This document shows, piece after piece, positions 42,442-50,851 of a stretch of 64,000 nt of DNA; position 1 is the stretch's first letter, and the number at the start of each line of letters is the position of its first letter. The stretch lies in contig JAVBNH010000027.1 of assembly GCA_031551635.1 (NCBI GenBank), positions 1 to 64,000 on the forward strand, given 5' to 3'. The position numbers and the translations under genes are program-made. A model generated the notes under the pieces. The model was given only the letters and a program-made list of their open reading frames with translations, was not told where the DNA came from and did no database searches. Source of the stretch: JAVBNH01 sp031551635 (GTDB lineage Bacteria; Bacillota; Clostridia; Oscillospirales; Acutalibacteraceae).

Positions 42442-43848
42442 TTGAAGAATTTTGTTAATCGTGAGAAAGAGCTTGCGGCATTGAATGAGCAATATTTAAT
42501 GGCACAAGCGTCTTTTGTGGTGATTTACGGGCGGCGGAGAATAGGCAAAACCACGCTGATAAAAGAATTTATCAAGGACAAGCGCGCTTTTTATTTTTTG
42601 GCAAGCGAAGAAAACGAGACACTATCCTTGAAAAGCTTTGCAACTGCGCTTTCCGATTATACGGCGCAGGAATATCTGAAAAATGCCGCCTTTAATAACT
42701 GGAAAGACCTGTTCGAAATATTTATAAACTTCAAGCAAAGTGAAAAAAAACTGATTATTATAGATGAGCTGCCTTATATGGTTGCTGCTAATCCGGCGTT
42801 TCCTTCTATACTTCAATGGCTTTGGGATTCTTGGTTTATACATGAAAATATAATGCTGATTCTGTGCGGCTCACTGATAAATATGATGGAAAAGCATACG
42901 CTGAACTATAACAGTCCCTTGTACGGCCGCCGTACAGGGCAAATAAAGCTGAAGCAGATTGATTTTGCTAATTATAATAAATTTTATGATAATTTGTCTT
43001 ACCGTGATTTGGTTGAGCATTATGCTGTGACCGGCGGTGTTCCTAAATATATCGAGCTTTTCGACGGAAAAAAAGATTTGTTCAGCGAAATTCAAAGCTT
43101 GATTCTCTCACCCTCGAGCCTTCTTTTTGAAGAGCCGGAATTTTTACTGCGCCGTGAGGTTGAAGAAATCGGCAGCTATTTTTCAATAATAAAAAGTATC
43201 GCATCGGGAAACAGAAAACCGGGAAAAATAAGCGCCGACATCGGCATAAAACAAACCAGTCTTCCAAAATATTTAAAAACCTTGATAGATTTGGATATTA
43301 TCGAACGCGAAGTGCCTGTCACTGAAAATAATCCCGAAAAAAGTAAAATGAGCCTTTATCAGATAAAGGATAATTTCCTGCGTTTCTGGTTTCGCTTTGT
43401 TTATCCTGAGCGCGGTCGTCTTGAGCTTGGTCAGTCGGATTATGTTCTTCAAAAAATAAAAGCCGGTTTTATTGACAGCCATACGGCTTATATCTATGAA
43501 AATGTATGCCGAAGCGAGCTTTGGCAGCTTTCACAAAAGGGCGAGCATTCATTTAACAAGCTCGGTCGCTGGTGGAACAGCAGGGAAGAGATAGACATTG
43601 TGGCAATTGACAGTGGGGGGTGTGATATTGTTTTTGCGGAATGTAAATATCGCTCTTTGCCGACAGATGTGGATGTTTTTTATGAGCTTCTTCGAAAGAA
43701 AGATCTTGTAATTTGGAATAATGCAACACGCAAAGAAAAATTCGTTTTATTTTCTATAAGTGGTTTTACAAATAGATTGATTGAGCTTGCGTTTGAACGT
43801 GACGATTTAATGCTTGTAGGTGAAGAAGGCGAAATGAAAAAAAAGTAA
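42442..43848 (+). CDS. AAA ATPase with DUF234-type nuclease-like C-terminus
   Basis: A 468-residue ATPase of the archaeal ATPase/DUF234 group. Start TTG at 42442 with GGGTGAT upstream gives MKNFVNREKELAAL, the usual family start. Walker A is VIYGRRRIGKTTLI, Walker B LIIIDELPYM; a winged-helix region (ISADIGIKQTSLPKYLKTL) follows, and the C-terminus has EEIDIVAIDSGGCDIVFAECKYRS, a PD-(D/E)XK-like core with Asp and Glu-x-Lys. Members are common on mobile and defence islands; their substrate is unknown. Single gene with strong promoter; convergent with hcp. A distinct DUF4143 ATPase with the same general layout lies at 57950-59404. Confidence 0.85.
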   Translation: MKNFVNREKELAALNEQYLMAQASFVVIYGRRRIGKTTLIKEFIKDKRAFYFLASEENETLSLKSFATALSDYTAQEYLKNAAFNNWKDLFEIFINFKQSEKKLIIIDELPYMVAANPAFPSILQWLWDSWFIHENIMLILCGSLINMMEKHTLNYNSPLYGRRTGQIKLKQIDFANYNKFYDNLSYRDLVEHYAVTGGVPKYIELFDGKKDLFSEIQSLILSPSSLLFEEPEFLLRREVEEIGSYFSIIKSIASGNRKPGKISADIGIKQTSLPKYLKTLIDLDIIEREVPVTENNPEKSKMSLYQIKDNFLRFWFRFVYPERGRLELGQSDYVLQKIKAGFIDSHTAYIYENVCRSELWQLSQKGEHSFNKLGRWWNSREEIDIVAIDSGGCDIVFAECKYRSLPTDVDVFYELLRKKDLVIWNNATRKEKFVLFSISGFTNRLIELAFERDDLMLVGEEGEMKKK

Positions 43849-43867
43849 CCGCTGATTATGTCAGCGG
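43836..43867 (-). terminator. Intrinsic terminator of hcp
   Basis: Stem CCGCTGA / TCAGCGG followed on the minus strand by TTACTTTTTTTTT. It overlaps the last codons of the convergent ATPase gene. Confidence 0.7.
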
Positions 43868-43886
43868 CTACAATATAACCTTACTC

Positions 43887-45452
43887 TTACCCGAGAATCT
43901 TTTTCAAATCCTCTTCCGGAGTGCTGATAGGGGTCAGGTTGAATTTTTCTATCAGTATATTTAATACGTTTTCAGATAAAAATGCAGGCAAGCTAGGTCC
44001 GATTAGGATGTTTTTAATTCCGAGTGACAATAATGTCAGCAGAATGCAGACTGCTTTTTGCTCATACCATGAAAGCACCAGAGTGAGAGGAAGCTCGTTG
44101 ACTGAGCAGTTGAAGGCTCCCGCGAGGGCGAGGGCGACCTGAACCGCGCCATAAGCGTCATTGCACTGACCCATGTCGAGGATTCGCGGGAAAGGACCGA
44201 TTGAACCGGCATCAAGGTCATTGATTCTGAATTTTCCGCAGGCGAGTGTCAGTATTATAGTGTCCGCCGGGGTCTGCTTGACAAATTCGGTGTAGTAATT
44301 TCTTCCCGGTTTCGCGCCGTCGCAGCCGCCTACAAGGAAGAAGTGCCTGATTGCTCCCGCCTTGACCGCATCGATTATTGCGCCCGCATTCGAGAGAACC
44401 GTTTCTCTCCCGAAGCCTGTTGTGACAGCCGTACCGCCGTTGATACCTGTACGCTGTGTGTCCTGAGAATATCCGCCCAGGCTGAGGGACTGCTTGATTA
44501 TTACTGAAAAATCCTTGTGACCCTTCTCGTCTGTCTCAATGTGCTTAAGCTCCGGGAAGCCGACGACAGATGTGGTATAAACCCTGTCAGCATATGACTG
44601 TTTCGGTGCCATAAGACAGTTTGTTGTAAATAATACAGGCGCGGGAATACCGTCAAATTCCTTCTGCTGAGACTGCCATGCCGTCCCGAAATTACCCTTA
44701 AGCTGGCTGTGTTTTTTCAGCTCAGGATATGCGTGCGCGGGCAGCATCTCACCATGAGTGTAAATATTGATGCCCATGCCGTCGGTTTGCTCGAGCAGCA
44801 TTTTAAGGTCATGCAAATCGTGTCCGCTGATAACGATAAAAGGACCTTTTTCAATAAGCAGCGGAACATTTGTCGGAACTGGCGTTCCATAGCTTCCGGT
44901 GTTTGCCTCGTCAAGGAGAGCCATACATTTGAGATTGACCTGACCGAATTCCATAATCAAATCAAGCCATTCGCCAGCGTCATGCTCCCTCGCGATTTCA
45001 GCTGTGCCGTCAATGAACCAGTTGTCAACCTCATCATTTCTTTTACCGAGCATGCGCGCGTGGTGAGCGTATGCCGCCATGCCGCGAAGTCCGAAAATCA
45101 AGGTTGAACGCAGAGAAATCAGGTCTGTCTCCCCGTGGAAAAGTTCATCAGTGTCAAGGGGTAAATTCCCGCCGAGAGCCTCTCGCATTTTGCGAGCCTC
45201 CAATGCCTGCTGTGCGATAACCGCAGAATCGAAGTTGACATTTGTGAGAACCGTAAACATTCCGTCGCTGATAGCGTCCACAATTTTTTTAGAGTAATCC
45301 TTTTTTTCCTTTGCGGCTGCAGCCAGTCCGATAAGCTCGCAGGTTAAACTGTCCTGCGTATTCGCGGTATCTTCTTTTTTACCGCATACTCCCGCGACAG
45401 TACAGCCTGTGCCTTTCGCGGTCTGCTCACATTGAAAACAAAACATTGACAT
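43887..45452 (-). CDS. hcp: Hydroxylamine reductase / hybrid-cluster protein
   Basis: A 521-residue hybrid-cluster protein. The N-terminal CFQCEQTAKGTGC...CGKK gives the four cysteines of the proximal Fe-S cluster (class I/II spacing), and conserved later residues (FGLRGMAAYAHHA, GHDLHDLK, FTTNCLMAP, FFLVGGCDGAKPGRNYYTE, LACGKFRIND) bind the Fe-S-O hybrid cluster. Hcp reduces NO or hydroxylamine and protects anaerobes from nitrosative stress. RBS GGAGGG is ideal. It is divergent from a Crp/Fnr-type regulator with a palindrome between, matching the HcpR-type arrangement. Confidence 0.96.
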   Translation of the reverse strand: MSMFCFQCEQTAKGTGCTVAGVCGKKEDTANTQDSLTCELIGLAAAAKEKKDYSKKIVDAISDGMFTVLTNVNFDSAVIAQQALEARKMREALGGNLPLDTDELFHGETDLISLRSTLIFGLRGMAAYAHHARMLGKRNDEVDNWFIDGTAEIAREHDAGEWLDLIMEFGQVNLKCMALLDEANTGSYGTPVPTNVPLLIEKGPFIVISGHDLHDLKMLLEQTDGMGINIYTHGEMLPAHAYPELKKHSQLKGNFGTAWQSQQKEFDGIPAPVLFTTNCLMAPKQSYADRVYTTSVVGFPELKHIETDEKGHKDFSVIIKQSLSLGGYSQDTQRTGINGGTAVTTGFGRETVLSNAGAIIDAVKAGAIRHFFLVGGCDGAKPGRNYYTEFVKQTPADTIILTLACGKFRINDLDAGSIGPFPRILDMGQCNDAYGAVQVALALAGAFNCSVNELPLTLVLSWYEQKAVCILLTLLSLGIKNILIGPSLPAFLSENVLNILIEKFNLTPISTPEEDLKKILG

Positions 45453-45478
45453 TATAATTCCCTCCAGTAATTTATTTT

Positions 45479-45536
45479 ATTATTTGTCTAAATAATGTTT
45501 TTATGCTTGACTTTCTATTACTGATGATACTATAAT
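45479..45536 (+). promoter_or_regulatory. hcp / Crp-Fnr control region
   Basis: A perfect inverted repeat ATTATTT-GTCT-AAATAAT at 45479-45496 lies 27 bases from the hcp start. TTGACT (45507-45512) and TATAAT (45531-45536), 18 bases apart, form a promoter for the regulator. The palindrome has a Crp/Fnr-like size but its arms are AT-only, so the link to the regulator is inference. Confidence 0.55.
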
Positions 45537-45579
45537 AGAGCTGAAAAGTATGTTGTATTTGCAACGGAATGGAAAGAAA

Positions 45580-46263
45580 ATGGAAAATTTTTTTAAAATT
45601 TTGATGTCAAGCCCGCTTTTTGACGAAATTGGAGAGAATGAACTCAGTTCTTTATTGAATTGTCTGGCGGCAAAAACCGTAAAGTACGAAAAAAATGACA
45701 TTATTTTGTCCTCACCGGAAAAATTAAGGTCAATCAGATTTGTTCTTACGGGCAGTGTGTATGTAGTTCAGGACGATTTTTGGGGCAATCGCACTATAAT
45801 CGCATATATTCCTGCGGGCAACACCTTTGCGGAGGCCTTCACTTGCTGTGAAGACGAGTATTTACCGTTAAGCGCGGTTGCGGCTGAGGAATGTGAAATT
45901 ATGCTCATTGACTATTCTCGTATTATTAAAAATTGCCCGAGCAGCTGCTCTTTTCATAATACTTTGATAAAAAATATGATTAAAATAGTCGCCTCAAAGA
46001 ACATAATGCTGACAAGGAAAATGGAGCATCTGACGAAACGTACCACAAGGGAAAAAATACTGTCTTTTCTCTCTTTCAGAGCTGCGGAAGCCGAAAACAC
46101 AAAGTTTTCTATTCCCTTTGACCGTCAGGGCTTGGCGGACTATCTTGCCGTTGACCGAAGCGCTTTATCACGGGAGCTGTCGGCTTTGCAAAACGAGGGA
46201 ATAATAAAATACAGAAAAAATGCTTTTGAGATAATGAGTTTAAATGATAAAACAATCAGGTAA
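45580..46263 (+). CDS. Crp/Fnr-family transcriptional regulator, probable HcpR-like
   Basis: A 227-residue regulator with an N-terminal cyclic-nucleotide-binding-type beta-roll (about 15-120: LRSIRFVLTGSVYVVQDDFWGNRTIIAYIPAGNTFAEA) and a C-terminal winged helix (about 145-220) with the recognition region DRQGLADYLAVDRSALSRELSALQNEGII. Several cysteines (TCCEDE, KNCPSSCS) are present but not in the Fnr Fe-S arrangement. Start ATG at 45580 with GGAAAGA; an upstream in-frame ATG overlaps the promoter region. Divergent from hcp, so it probably turns hcp on under nitrosative stress. Confidence 0.85.
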   Translation: MENFFKILMSSPLFDEIGENELSSLLNCLAAKTVKYEKNDIILSSPEKLRSIRFVLTGSVYVVQDDFWGNRTIIAYIPAGNTFAEAFTCCEDEYLPLSAVAAEECEIMLIDYSRIIKNCPSSCSFHNTLIKNMIKIVASKNIMLTRKMEHLTKRTTREKILSFLSFRAAEAENTKFSIPFDRQGLADYLAVDRSALSRELSALQNEGIIKYRKNAFEIMSLNDKTIR

Positions 46264-46383
46264 TATTTTTCAATGAAGATTGTAACTATTTTGTTATTTT
46301 TTATTTACAAAATAAGGTTGAATATTTGTGCACATATGCTATAATGTCATGTGAAAAAATATATTTACAACGGGAGAATAATT

Positions 46384-47160
46384 ATGAGTGATATAAAACT
46401 AGGCGTTCAGCTATATACTCTGCGTGACCATATAAAAACCTATGAGGATACCGACAAGACCTTTGCTTTTGTGAAAAATCTCGGCTGCGACGTTGTGCAG
46501 ATTTCCGGCATCGGACCGCTGAGTGCAGAGGAAAAAGAGGAGCTTGTTAAAAAATACGCCCTCGATGTGTGCGTTACACATACCGATTTCGGCAGAATGG
46601 CGGAGGAAACCGACAAGGTCATTGATGAGCATAAGATGATAAATTGCGACTGCATCGGCATTGGCAGCATGCCCTCATTGTATCGTGAGTCGCTTGAGGA
46701 TTTGAAAGAATTCCTTGAAATAGCTAATAGAATCAGCAAAAAGATGAAGGAGCGCGGCTGTGTGCTCTCATATCACAATCATGCCTTTGAATACGAAAAA
46801 ATTGACGGCGACAAGACTATCATGGATATTCTCCTTGAGGAAACCGACCCGAGCTGTTTCTTTTTTACCCCTGACATCGCGTGGATGCATATTGCGGGAA
46901 AAGACCCGGCTGCAGAGCTTGCACGCATGAAAAACAGGGTTAAAGTCGTGCATTTCAAGGACTATAAATTTGTCGATGAGGCAAGAGTTTTCACGGAGCT
47001 CTCAAACGGCATTATGGATTTAGACAAGGCTTATAAAGCCTGCATGGAGCTTGGGATTCCATATATTGTTTACGAGCAGGACAACGGCTTTGAGGATTCA
47101 TATGTCTCGACAGAAATCAGTTATAAAAATCTCGTTGCAATCGCTGAAAAAAATGATTGA
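46384..47160 (+). CDS. Sugar phosphate isomerase/epimerase (AP endonuclease 2-like TIM barrel)
   Basis: A 258-residue protein of the xylose isomerase-like TIM-barrel family. KLGVQLYTLRDHI at the start, VLSYHNHAFEYEKIDGD, CFFFTPDIAWMHIAGKDPAAEL and VVHFKDYKF are the conserved metal- and substrate-binding strands (Glu, Asp, His). Family members isomerise or epimerise sugars and inositols (for example IolE/IolI types). The start at 46384 has GGGAGAA upstream. A possible promoter (TTGAAT, 16 bases, TATAAT) lies near 46320-46345. Substrate unknown. Confidence 0.88.
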   Translation: MSDIKLGVQLYTLRDHIKTYEDTDKTFAFVKNLGCDVVQISGIGPLSAEEKEELVKKYALDVCVTHTDFGRMAEETDKVIDEHKMINCDCIGIGSMPSLYRESLEDLKEFLEIANRISKKMKERGCVLSYHNHAFEYEKIDGDKTIMDILLEETDPSCFFFTPDIAWMHIAGKDPAAELARMKNRVKVVHFKDYKFVDEARVFTELSNGIMDLDKAYKACMELGIPYIVYEQDNGFEDSYVSTEISYKNLVAIAEKND

Positions 47161-47195
47161 TTATCAGCAAACTAATATCATGAAGGTGTATATTT

Positions 47196-49538
47196 TTGAA
47201 GAAAAACAGCGCTGTAAAAACTAAAAAGGTGAAGAAAAAAAGGTCTAAAACACTTACCGGTTTAATGACAGTAATTCTGACATTTGTGCTCATCGGGATT
47301 TTTTCCGTTTCGGGCGTTGCCGGTTATGTGATTTATAATATGTATGAGGATGTTGACGGTATTCTGCTTGTCGATTTGTTCGACTATATCTCGAATCAGG
47401 GCAAGACTACCTTCATCTATGGTCCCGAGGACAAAGACGGCAACAAAATTCAGCTTGCGAGCCTGCACGCGGAGCAGAACCGTATCTGGCTAGAGCTTAA
47501 AGATATGCCGCAAAATATAATTGACGCCTTTATTGCCCTTGAAGATAAGAGGTTTTATGACCATTCAGGCGTTGACTGGATTAGGACAATGAAGGTCATG
47601 TACTATACCGCTTTTCAGCTTAAGGTTCAAGGCGGCTCGACCATTACTCAGCAGCTTATAAAGAACCTGACCGGAGATGACGATGATTCTTTTTACAGAA
47701 AATATTCTGAAATTGTCAGGGCGCTGAATGTCGAGAAGCATTTTAACAAGGATACAATTCTCGAGTCATACCTGAATACACTCTATCTTGACCAGAGCTG
47801 CTACGGCATCGAAACCGCTTCGCAATATTATTTCGGCAAACAGGCGAAGGATTTGAATATCGCTGAAAGCGCCTGCCTTGCCGCTATAACCAAAGCGCCG
47901 CGAACCTATAATCCGATTTTGAATTTTGAGGAAAACCGCTCCAGGCAGCGCCTTTGCCTTGATTATATGTATGAGCAGGGTAAAATCACTGAGCAGGAAA
48001 TGCAAGAAGCAAAGGATTATGAGCTTGTTTTTGTCGGTGATTCAAGCGTTACGCGAAATATTGAGGGCAAGACCTCAATAAATTACGGCGGCGATGTTCA
48101 GAGCTATTATATCGACTATGTCATACAGCAGGTCATTGAGGATCTGATGACTAAGTACGGTTATACAAAGGAGGAGGCAACCCATAAGATTTATTATGGC
48201 GGACTTAATATTTACGCCGCGGTTGACATTGAGATTCAAAAGCTTTTGGAAGATATTTATTATAACCGTAAAGGCTTTCCGAGTGAAGCAGACACAAAGA
48301 AAAATCCGGCAGCTCAGTCTGCCATGACTATTGTCGATTACAAAGGCAGGCTTGTCGGCATTGTCGGCGGTGCGGGCAAGAAAACCGGACAAAGAACGAA
48401 AAATATCGCCGCGAACTTCCCGCGGCAGCCCGGTTCCTCAATCAAGCCCCTGAGCGTTTACGCGCCGGTTATCAATGAAAATCTCGCAAACTGGTCCTCT
48501 AAATTCCAGAACTACGGTGTAATGACTATAAACGGCAAATCGTGGCCTCACAATGTCGGAGGCGACGCCGGTTCACCGAACAGCTACCTGACTCTTGCCG
48601 GTGCGATACCCAAGTCCTACAACACCGTTCCGGCTCAGATTTTAAAAAACAAGCTCTCACTCGATATTTCATTCAATTATCTTCAAAAGAATTTTCATAT
48701 CAAAAAGCTGGTTGACGCCGACCTCGATTATTCACCCTTAGCAGTCGGCGGCATGTCCTACGGTACCACAACGCTTGAGATGGCGGCGGCTTACGCGACC
48801 TTCGGCAACGGTGGCACCTACTACCGCCCCTACTCCTATTATTATGTTAATGATTACGCCGAAAAAGTATCGGTGCTTGAGCCTGATTATAAAGGCGAGC
48901 AGGCTATAGAGCCTGACACCGCAGATATAATGGTAAAGCTGCTCAAGCAGGTTACTGACGCCTCTCTTGTCGGTACCGGGCGCAATTATGTTGTGAAAAA
49001 TTTCGCAAATAAAATGTATTGTAAAACAGGTACCACCACTGACGATTATGACAGATGGTTTATCGGCGCGACTCCTTATTATGTATGCGCGGTCTGGTAC
49101 GGCTACGACAAGCCCAAGGAAATCAACTATTCCGGCGGCAATCCCGCGGGTATGCTTTTCCAAAAGGTTATGAATGAAATCCACAGCAATCTTGACAATG
49201 ATGTCGATTTCGAAAGCCACAGTGATATAGTTTCTGTCAGATATTGCAACGGCTCAGGCTTGAAGGCGAATTCTCAGTGCGGCTCTACCTCTGTCGGCTG
49301 GTACAGAAAGTCCTTTATACCTTCCACCTGCACGAACTGCAATCCCTTCGGCGCGGTTGAGGAAACCTCGAACCCCGAGGGCGAAACCGGTGAAACCACA
49401 GGCGTTCAGGGCGAGACCGTCGAACCGGCTACAGTTGCGCCAACCGCCCCTCCGGCAACAAAGCCGCCTGAAACTACGACCTCCAATAAGGTTATTATAT
49501 CTACCGCACCCGGCTTTGAAGGGCGCGACGACGAATAA
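47196..49538 (+). CDS. Class A penicillin-binding protein (transglycosylase/transpeptidase)
   Basis: A 780-residue bifunctional PBP1a/2c-type enzyme that polymerises and cross-links peptidoglycan. A basic cytoplasmic start and one TM helix (about 20-46) precede the GT51 domain with ALEDKRFYDHSGVD (Glu116) and GGSTITQQL (147-155). The transpeptidase domain has S414-x-x-K417 in PGSSIKPL, SYN at 474-476, and KTGTT near 610. The last 50 residues are a Glu/Thr/Pro-rich outer tail. Start is TTG with AAGG nine bases upstream. It follows the isomerase gene by 35 bases and may share its transcript. Likely housekeeping. Confidence 0.94.
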   Translation: MKKNSAVKTKKVKKKRSKTLTGLMTVILTFVLIGIFSVSGVAGYVIYNMYEDVDGILLVDLFDYISNQGKTTFIYGPEDKDGNKIQLASLHAEQNRIWLELKDMPQNIIDAFIALEDKRFYDHSGVDWIRTMKVMYYTAFQLKVQGGSTITQQLIKNLTGDDDDSFYRKYSEIVRALNVEKHFNKDTILESYLNTLYLDQSCYGIETASQYYFGKQAKDLNIAESACLAAITKAPRTYNPILNFEENRSRQRLCLDYMYEQGKITEQEMQEAKDYELVFVGDSSVTRNIEGKTSINYGGDVQSYYIDYVIQQVIEDLMTKYGYTKEEATHKIYYGGLNIYAAVDIEIQKLLEDIYYNRKGFPSEADTKKNPAAQSAMTIVDYKGRLVGIVGGAGKKTGQRTKNIAANFPRQPGSSIKPLSVYAPVINENLANWSSKFQNYGVMTINGKSWPHNVGGDAGSPNSYLTLAGAIPKSYNTVPAQILKNKLSLDISFNYLQKNFHIKKLVDADLDYSPLAVGGMSYGTTTLEMAAAYATFGNGGTYYRPYSYYYVNDYAEKVSVLEPDYKGEQAIEPDTADIMVKLLKQVTDASLVGTGRNYVVKNFANKMYCKTGTTTDDYDRWFIGATPYYVCAVWYGYDKPKEINYSGGNPAGMLFQKVMNEIHSNLDNDVDFESHSDIVSVRYCNGSGLKANSQCGSTSVGWYRKSFIPSTCTNCNPFGAVEETSNPEGETGETTGVQGETVEPATVAPTAPPATKPPETTTSNKVIISTAPGFEGRDDE

Positions 49539-49636
49539 TGTAAATGGGTGTGGTTCACTCAATCACTTCATTGAACAGTAAAGGTTCATACTTCGCTTTA
49601 CATCTTGTCCCTAAATTTTAACGAAAGCGTGATTCT

Positions 49637-50050
49637 TTGGTAATTATGGCCGTTGATTACGGCGACGTAAGAACGGGTATTGCACTTTGCGACGCTTTGG
49701 AAATACTTGCGAGCCCTGTTTGCGTGATATGTGAATCATCCGCGAAAAAGCTCGCGGCGCAGGTGGCGGCTCTGGCTGGTGAAAAAAAAGCGGAGAAGAT
49801 TATAGTCGGGCTGCCGAAAAACATGGACGGTTCAATAGGCTTCAAGGCTGAGAGCTGCATTACCTTCGCCGAAAAGCTGAGGAATTACACAAAAATCCCT
49901 GTTTTGATGTGGGATGAACGCCTGACGACTGTCGCGGCGAACAAGCTGCTTAATCAAACAACGATAAAAGGTCAAAAACGCCAAAAAATCATCGACGCAG
50001 CCGCTGCGGTAATGATTCTGCAAAGTTATATTGATTCCATAAAAAAATAA
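49637..50050 (+). CDS. ruvX: Holliday junction resolvase-like RuvX/YqgF
   Basis: A 137-residue RNase H-fold protein. MAVDYGDVRTGIALCD near the start carries the first catalytic Asp, IIVGLPKNMDGSIG is the family signature, VLMWDERLTTVAA gives Glu, and KIIDAAAAVMILQSYID the last Asp. It helps 16S rRNA end maturation and perhaps Holliday junction cleavage. The start is probably TTG at 49637 (M-VIMAVDYG fits the family's M-R-I-M-G start); an ATG three codons later is the alternative. In Firmicutes it is usually followed by DUF1292 on the same strand; here DUF1292 is on the opposite strand beyond a 6S RNA candidate. Confidence 0.92.
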   Translation: MVIMAVDYGDVRTGIALCDALEILASPVCVICESSAKKLAAQVAALAGEKKAEKIIVGLPKNMDGSIGFKAESCITFAEKLRNYTKIPVLMWDERLTTVAANKLLNQTTIKGQKRQKIIDAAAAVMILQSYIDSIKK

Positions 50051-50051
50051 A

Positions 50052-50089
50052 AAAAGCTGAAGGTTGTAACAAAACAATCTTCAGCTTTT
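50052..50089 (+). terminator. Intrinsic terminator after ruvX
   Basis: Stem AAAAGCTGAAG / CTTCAGCTTTT (extended by GTTGT/AACAA pairing) directly after the ruvX stop, followed by TTTAAAT. Confidence 0.85.
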
Positions 50090-50111
50090 AAATAATGTTA
50101 AATTTAACCCT

Positions 50112-50195
50112 ATCTCCTGATAACTATCTCCTGATAACTGTCTCCTGATAACTGTCTCCTGATAACCGTCTCCTGATAACTGTCTCCTGATAACT
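50112..50195. repeat. 14-bp tandem repeat, six copies
   Basis: Six units of ATCTCCTGATAACT or GTCTCCTGATAACT (one with a final C), that is pairs of heptamers, directly beyond the 3' end of the 6S RNA candidate. Confidence 0.92.
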
Positions 50196-50205
50196 GACAA
50201 CTGTT

Positions 50206-50402
50206 AAAAGCCCGCCCGGCCGGAATCAGCAATAGTAACCTGCCAACTAAGCAGGTGGGTGCCATCCCTCTTGTTTCTCGCTCCCTTCATCCGGCAACGC
50301 TCGAGGCGCTGTCGGGAGGTCTGCAGTCCGCAAGCGGAGAGTAGCTCCTATTATAAACGTGTTGGGGTTTATTAACTGAAATTATCGTACTGGGCAGGAC
50401 TT
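50206..50402 (-). ncRNA. ssrS: Probable 6S RNA
   Basis: A 197-base GC-rich, non-coding segment that can close on itself: the 5' AAGTCCTGCCC pairs with the 3' GGGCGGGCTT, and the RNA ends TTTT. A long internal region with open stretches leads to a terminal stem (CTCCC...GGGAG). The 3' half holds GGCACCCACCTGC and a small hairpin CCTGC/GCAGG before GGTTAC, which is what the 3' side of the 6S central bubble looks like. Length, closing stem and overall shape fit 6S RNA, which binds the housekeeping RNA polymerase and mimics an open promoter. No standard promoter is seen upstream; octamer repeats abut the 5' end. Confidence 0.62.
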
Positions 50403-50405
50403 GTT

Positions 50406-50453
50406 CAGGGAATCAGGGAATCAGGTTTACAGGGGATCAGGTTTACAGGGGAT
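50406..50453. repeat. Octamer tandem repeat, six units
   Basis: CAGGGAAT x2, then CAGGTTTA and CAGGGGAT alternating twice each, between the 6S RNA candidate and the end of the DUF1292 gene. Confidence 0.85.
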
Positions 50454-50460
50454 CGGTGCT

Positions 50461-50760
50461 TTATTCTTCATCGGTGAACTCGAACATATCGCTCAGTCTT
50501 TCCTCGAAAATCGCTCCGATTTCGTTAAACTCGTCGTCGTCCTCAATTGGTGAGAGGTAGCATTCGCCGTCCTCCTCGGAAACTTTAAGTATAATCAGCT
50601 CGCCGTCGTCATCTAATATTTCGTCAGCCTGATCATACATGGGAATCAGAGCTACATATTTCCCTTTATCGTTTTCGATGCGGTCAAGCTCCTCAAAGGC
50701 GTGTTCCTTACCGTCCTCATCAATAACGGTGACTATATCGGGATCATAATCTTCTGCCAT
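50461..50760 (-). CDS. DUF1292 (YrzB) family protein
   Basis: A 99-residue, strongly acidic protein of the DUF1292 family. The core VTVIDEDGKEHAFEELDRIENDKGKYVALIPMYD and ILKVSEEDGECYLSPIEDDDEFNEI match the family from end to end. Its function is not known; in Firmicutes it follows ruvX in the alaS operon. Here it faces ruvX. The final codons touch the octamer repeat array. Confidence 0.9.
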   Translation of the reverse strand: MAEDYDPDIVTVIDEDGKEHAFEELDRIENDKGKYVALIPMYDQADEILDDDGELIILKVSEEDGECYLSPIEDDDEFNEIGAIFEERLSDMFEFTDEE

Positions 50761-50851
50761 ATATAATTCTCAACTTTCATTACAATAGTGTGTCTTTATC
50801 TATATTTTAAACTCTTTTTCATGATAAGTCAATACAAAAAAATTAGAAGAT

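Noticed and set aside
50112..50195. Regularly spaced direct repeats as a possible CRISPR array
   Set aside because: The 14-bp units are contiguous with no spacers, and no cas gene is near. It is a tandem array.
50206..50402. T-box or other riboswitch reading of the GGGATGGCACCCACC-like segment
   Set aside because: The segment is not upstream of a synthetase or transporter gene on the proper strand, lacks the T-box specifier and AG-bulge context, and the closing stem and length fit 6S RNA better.
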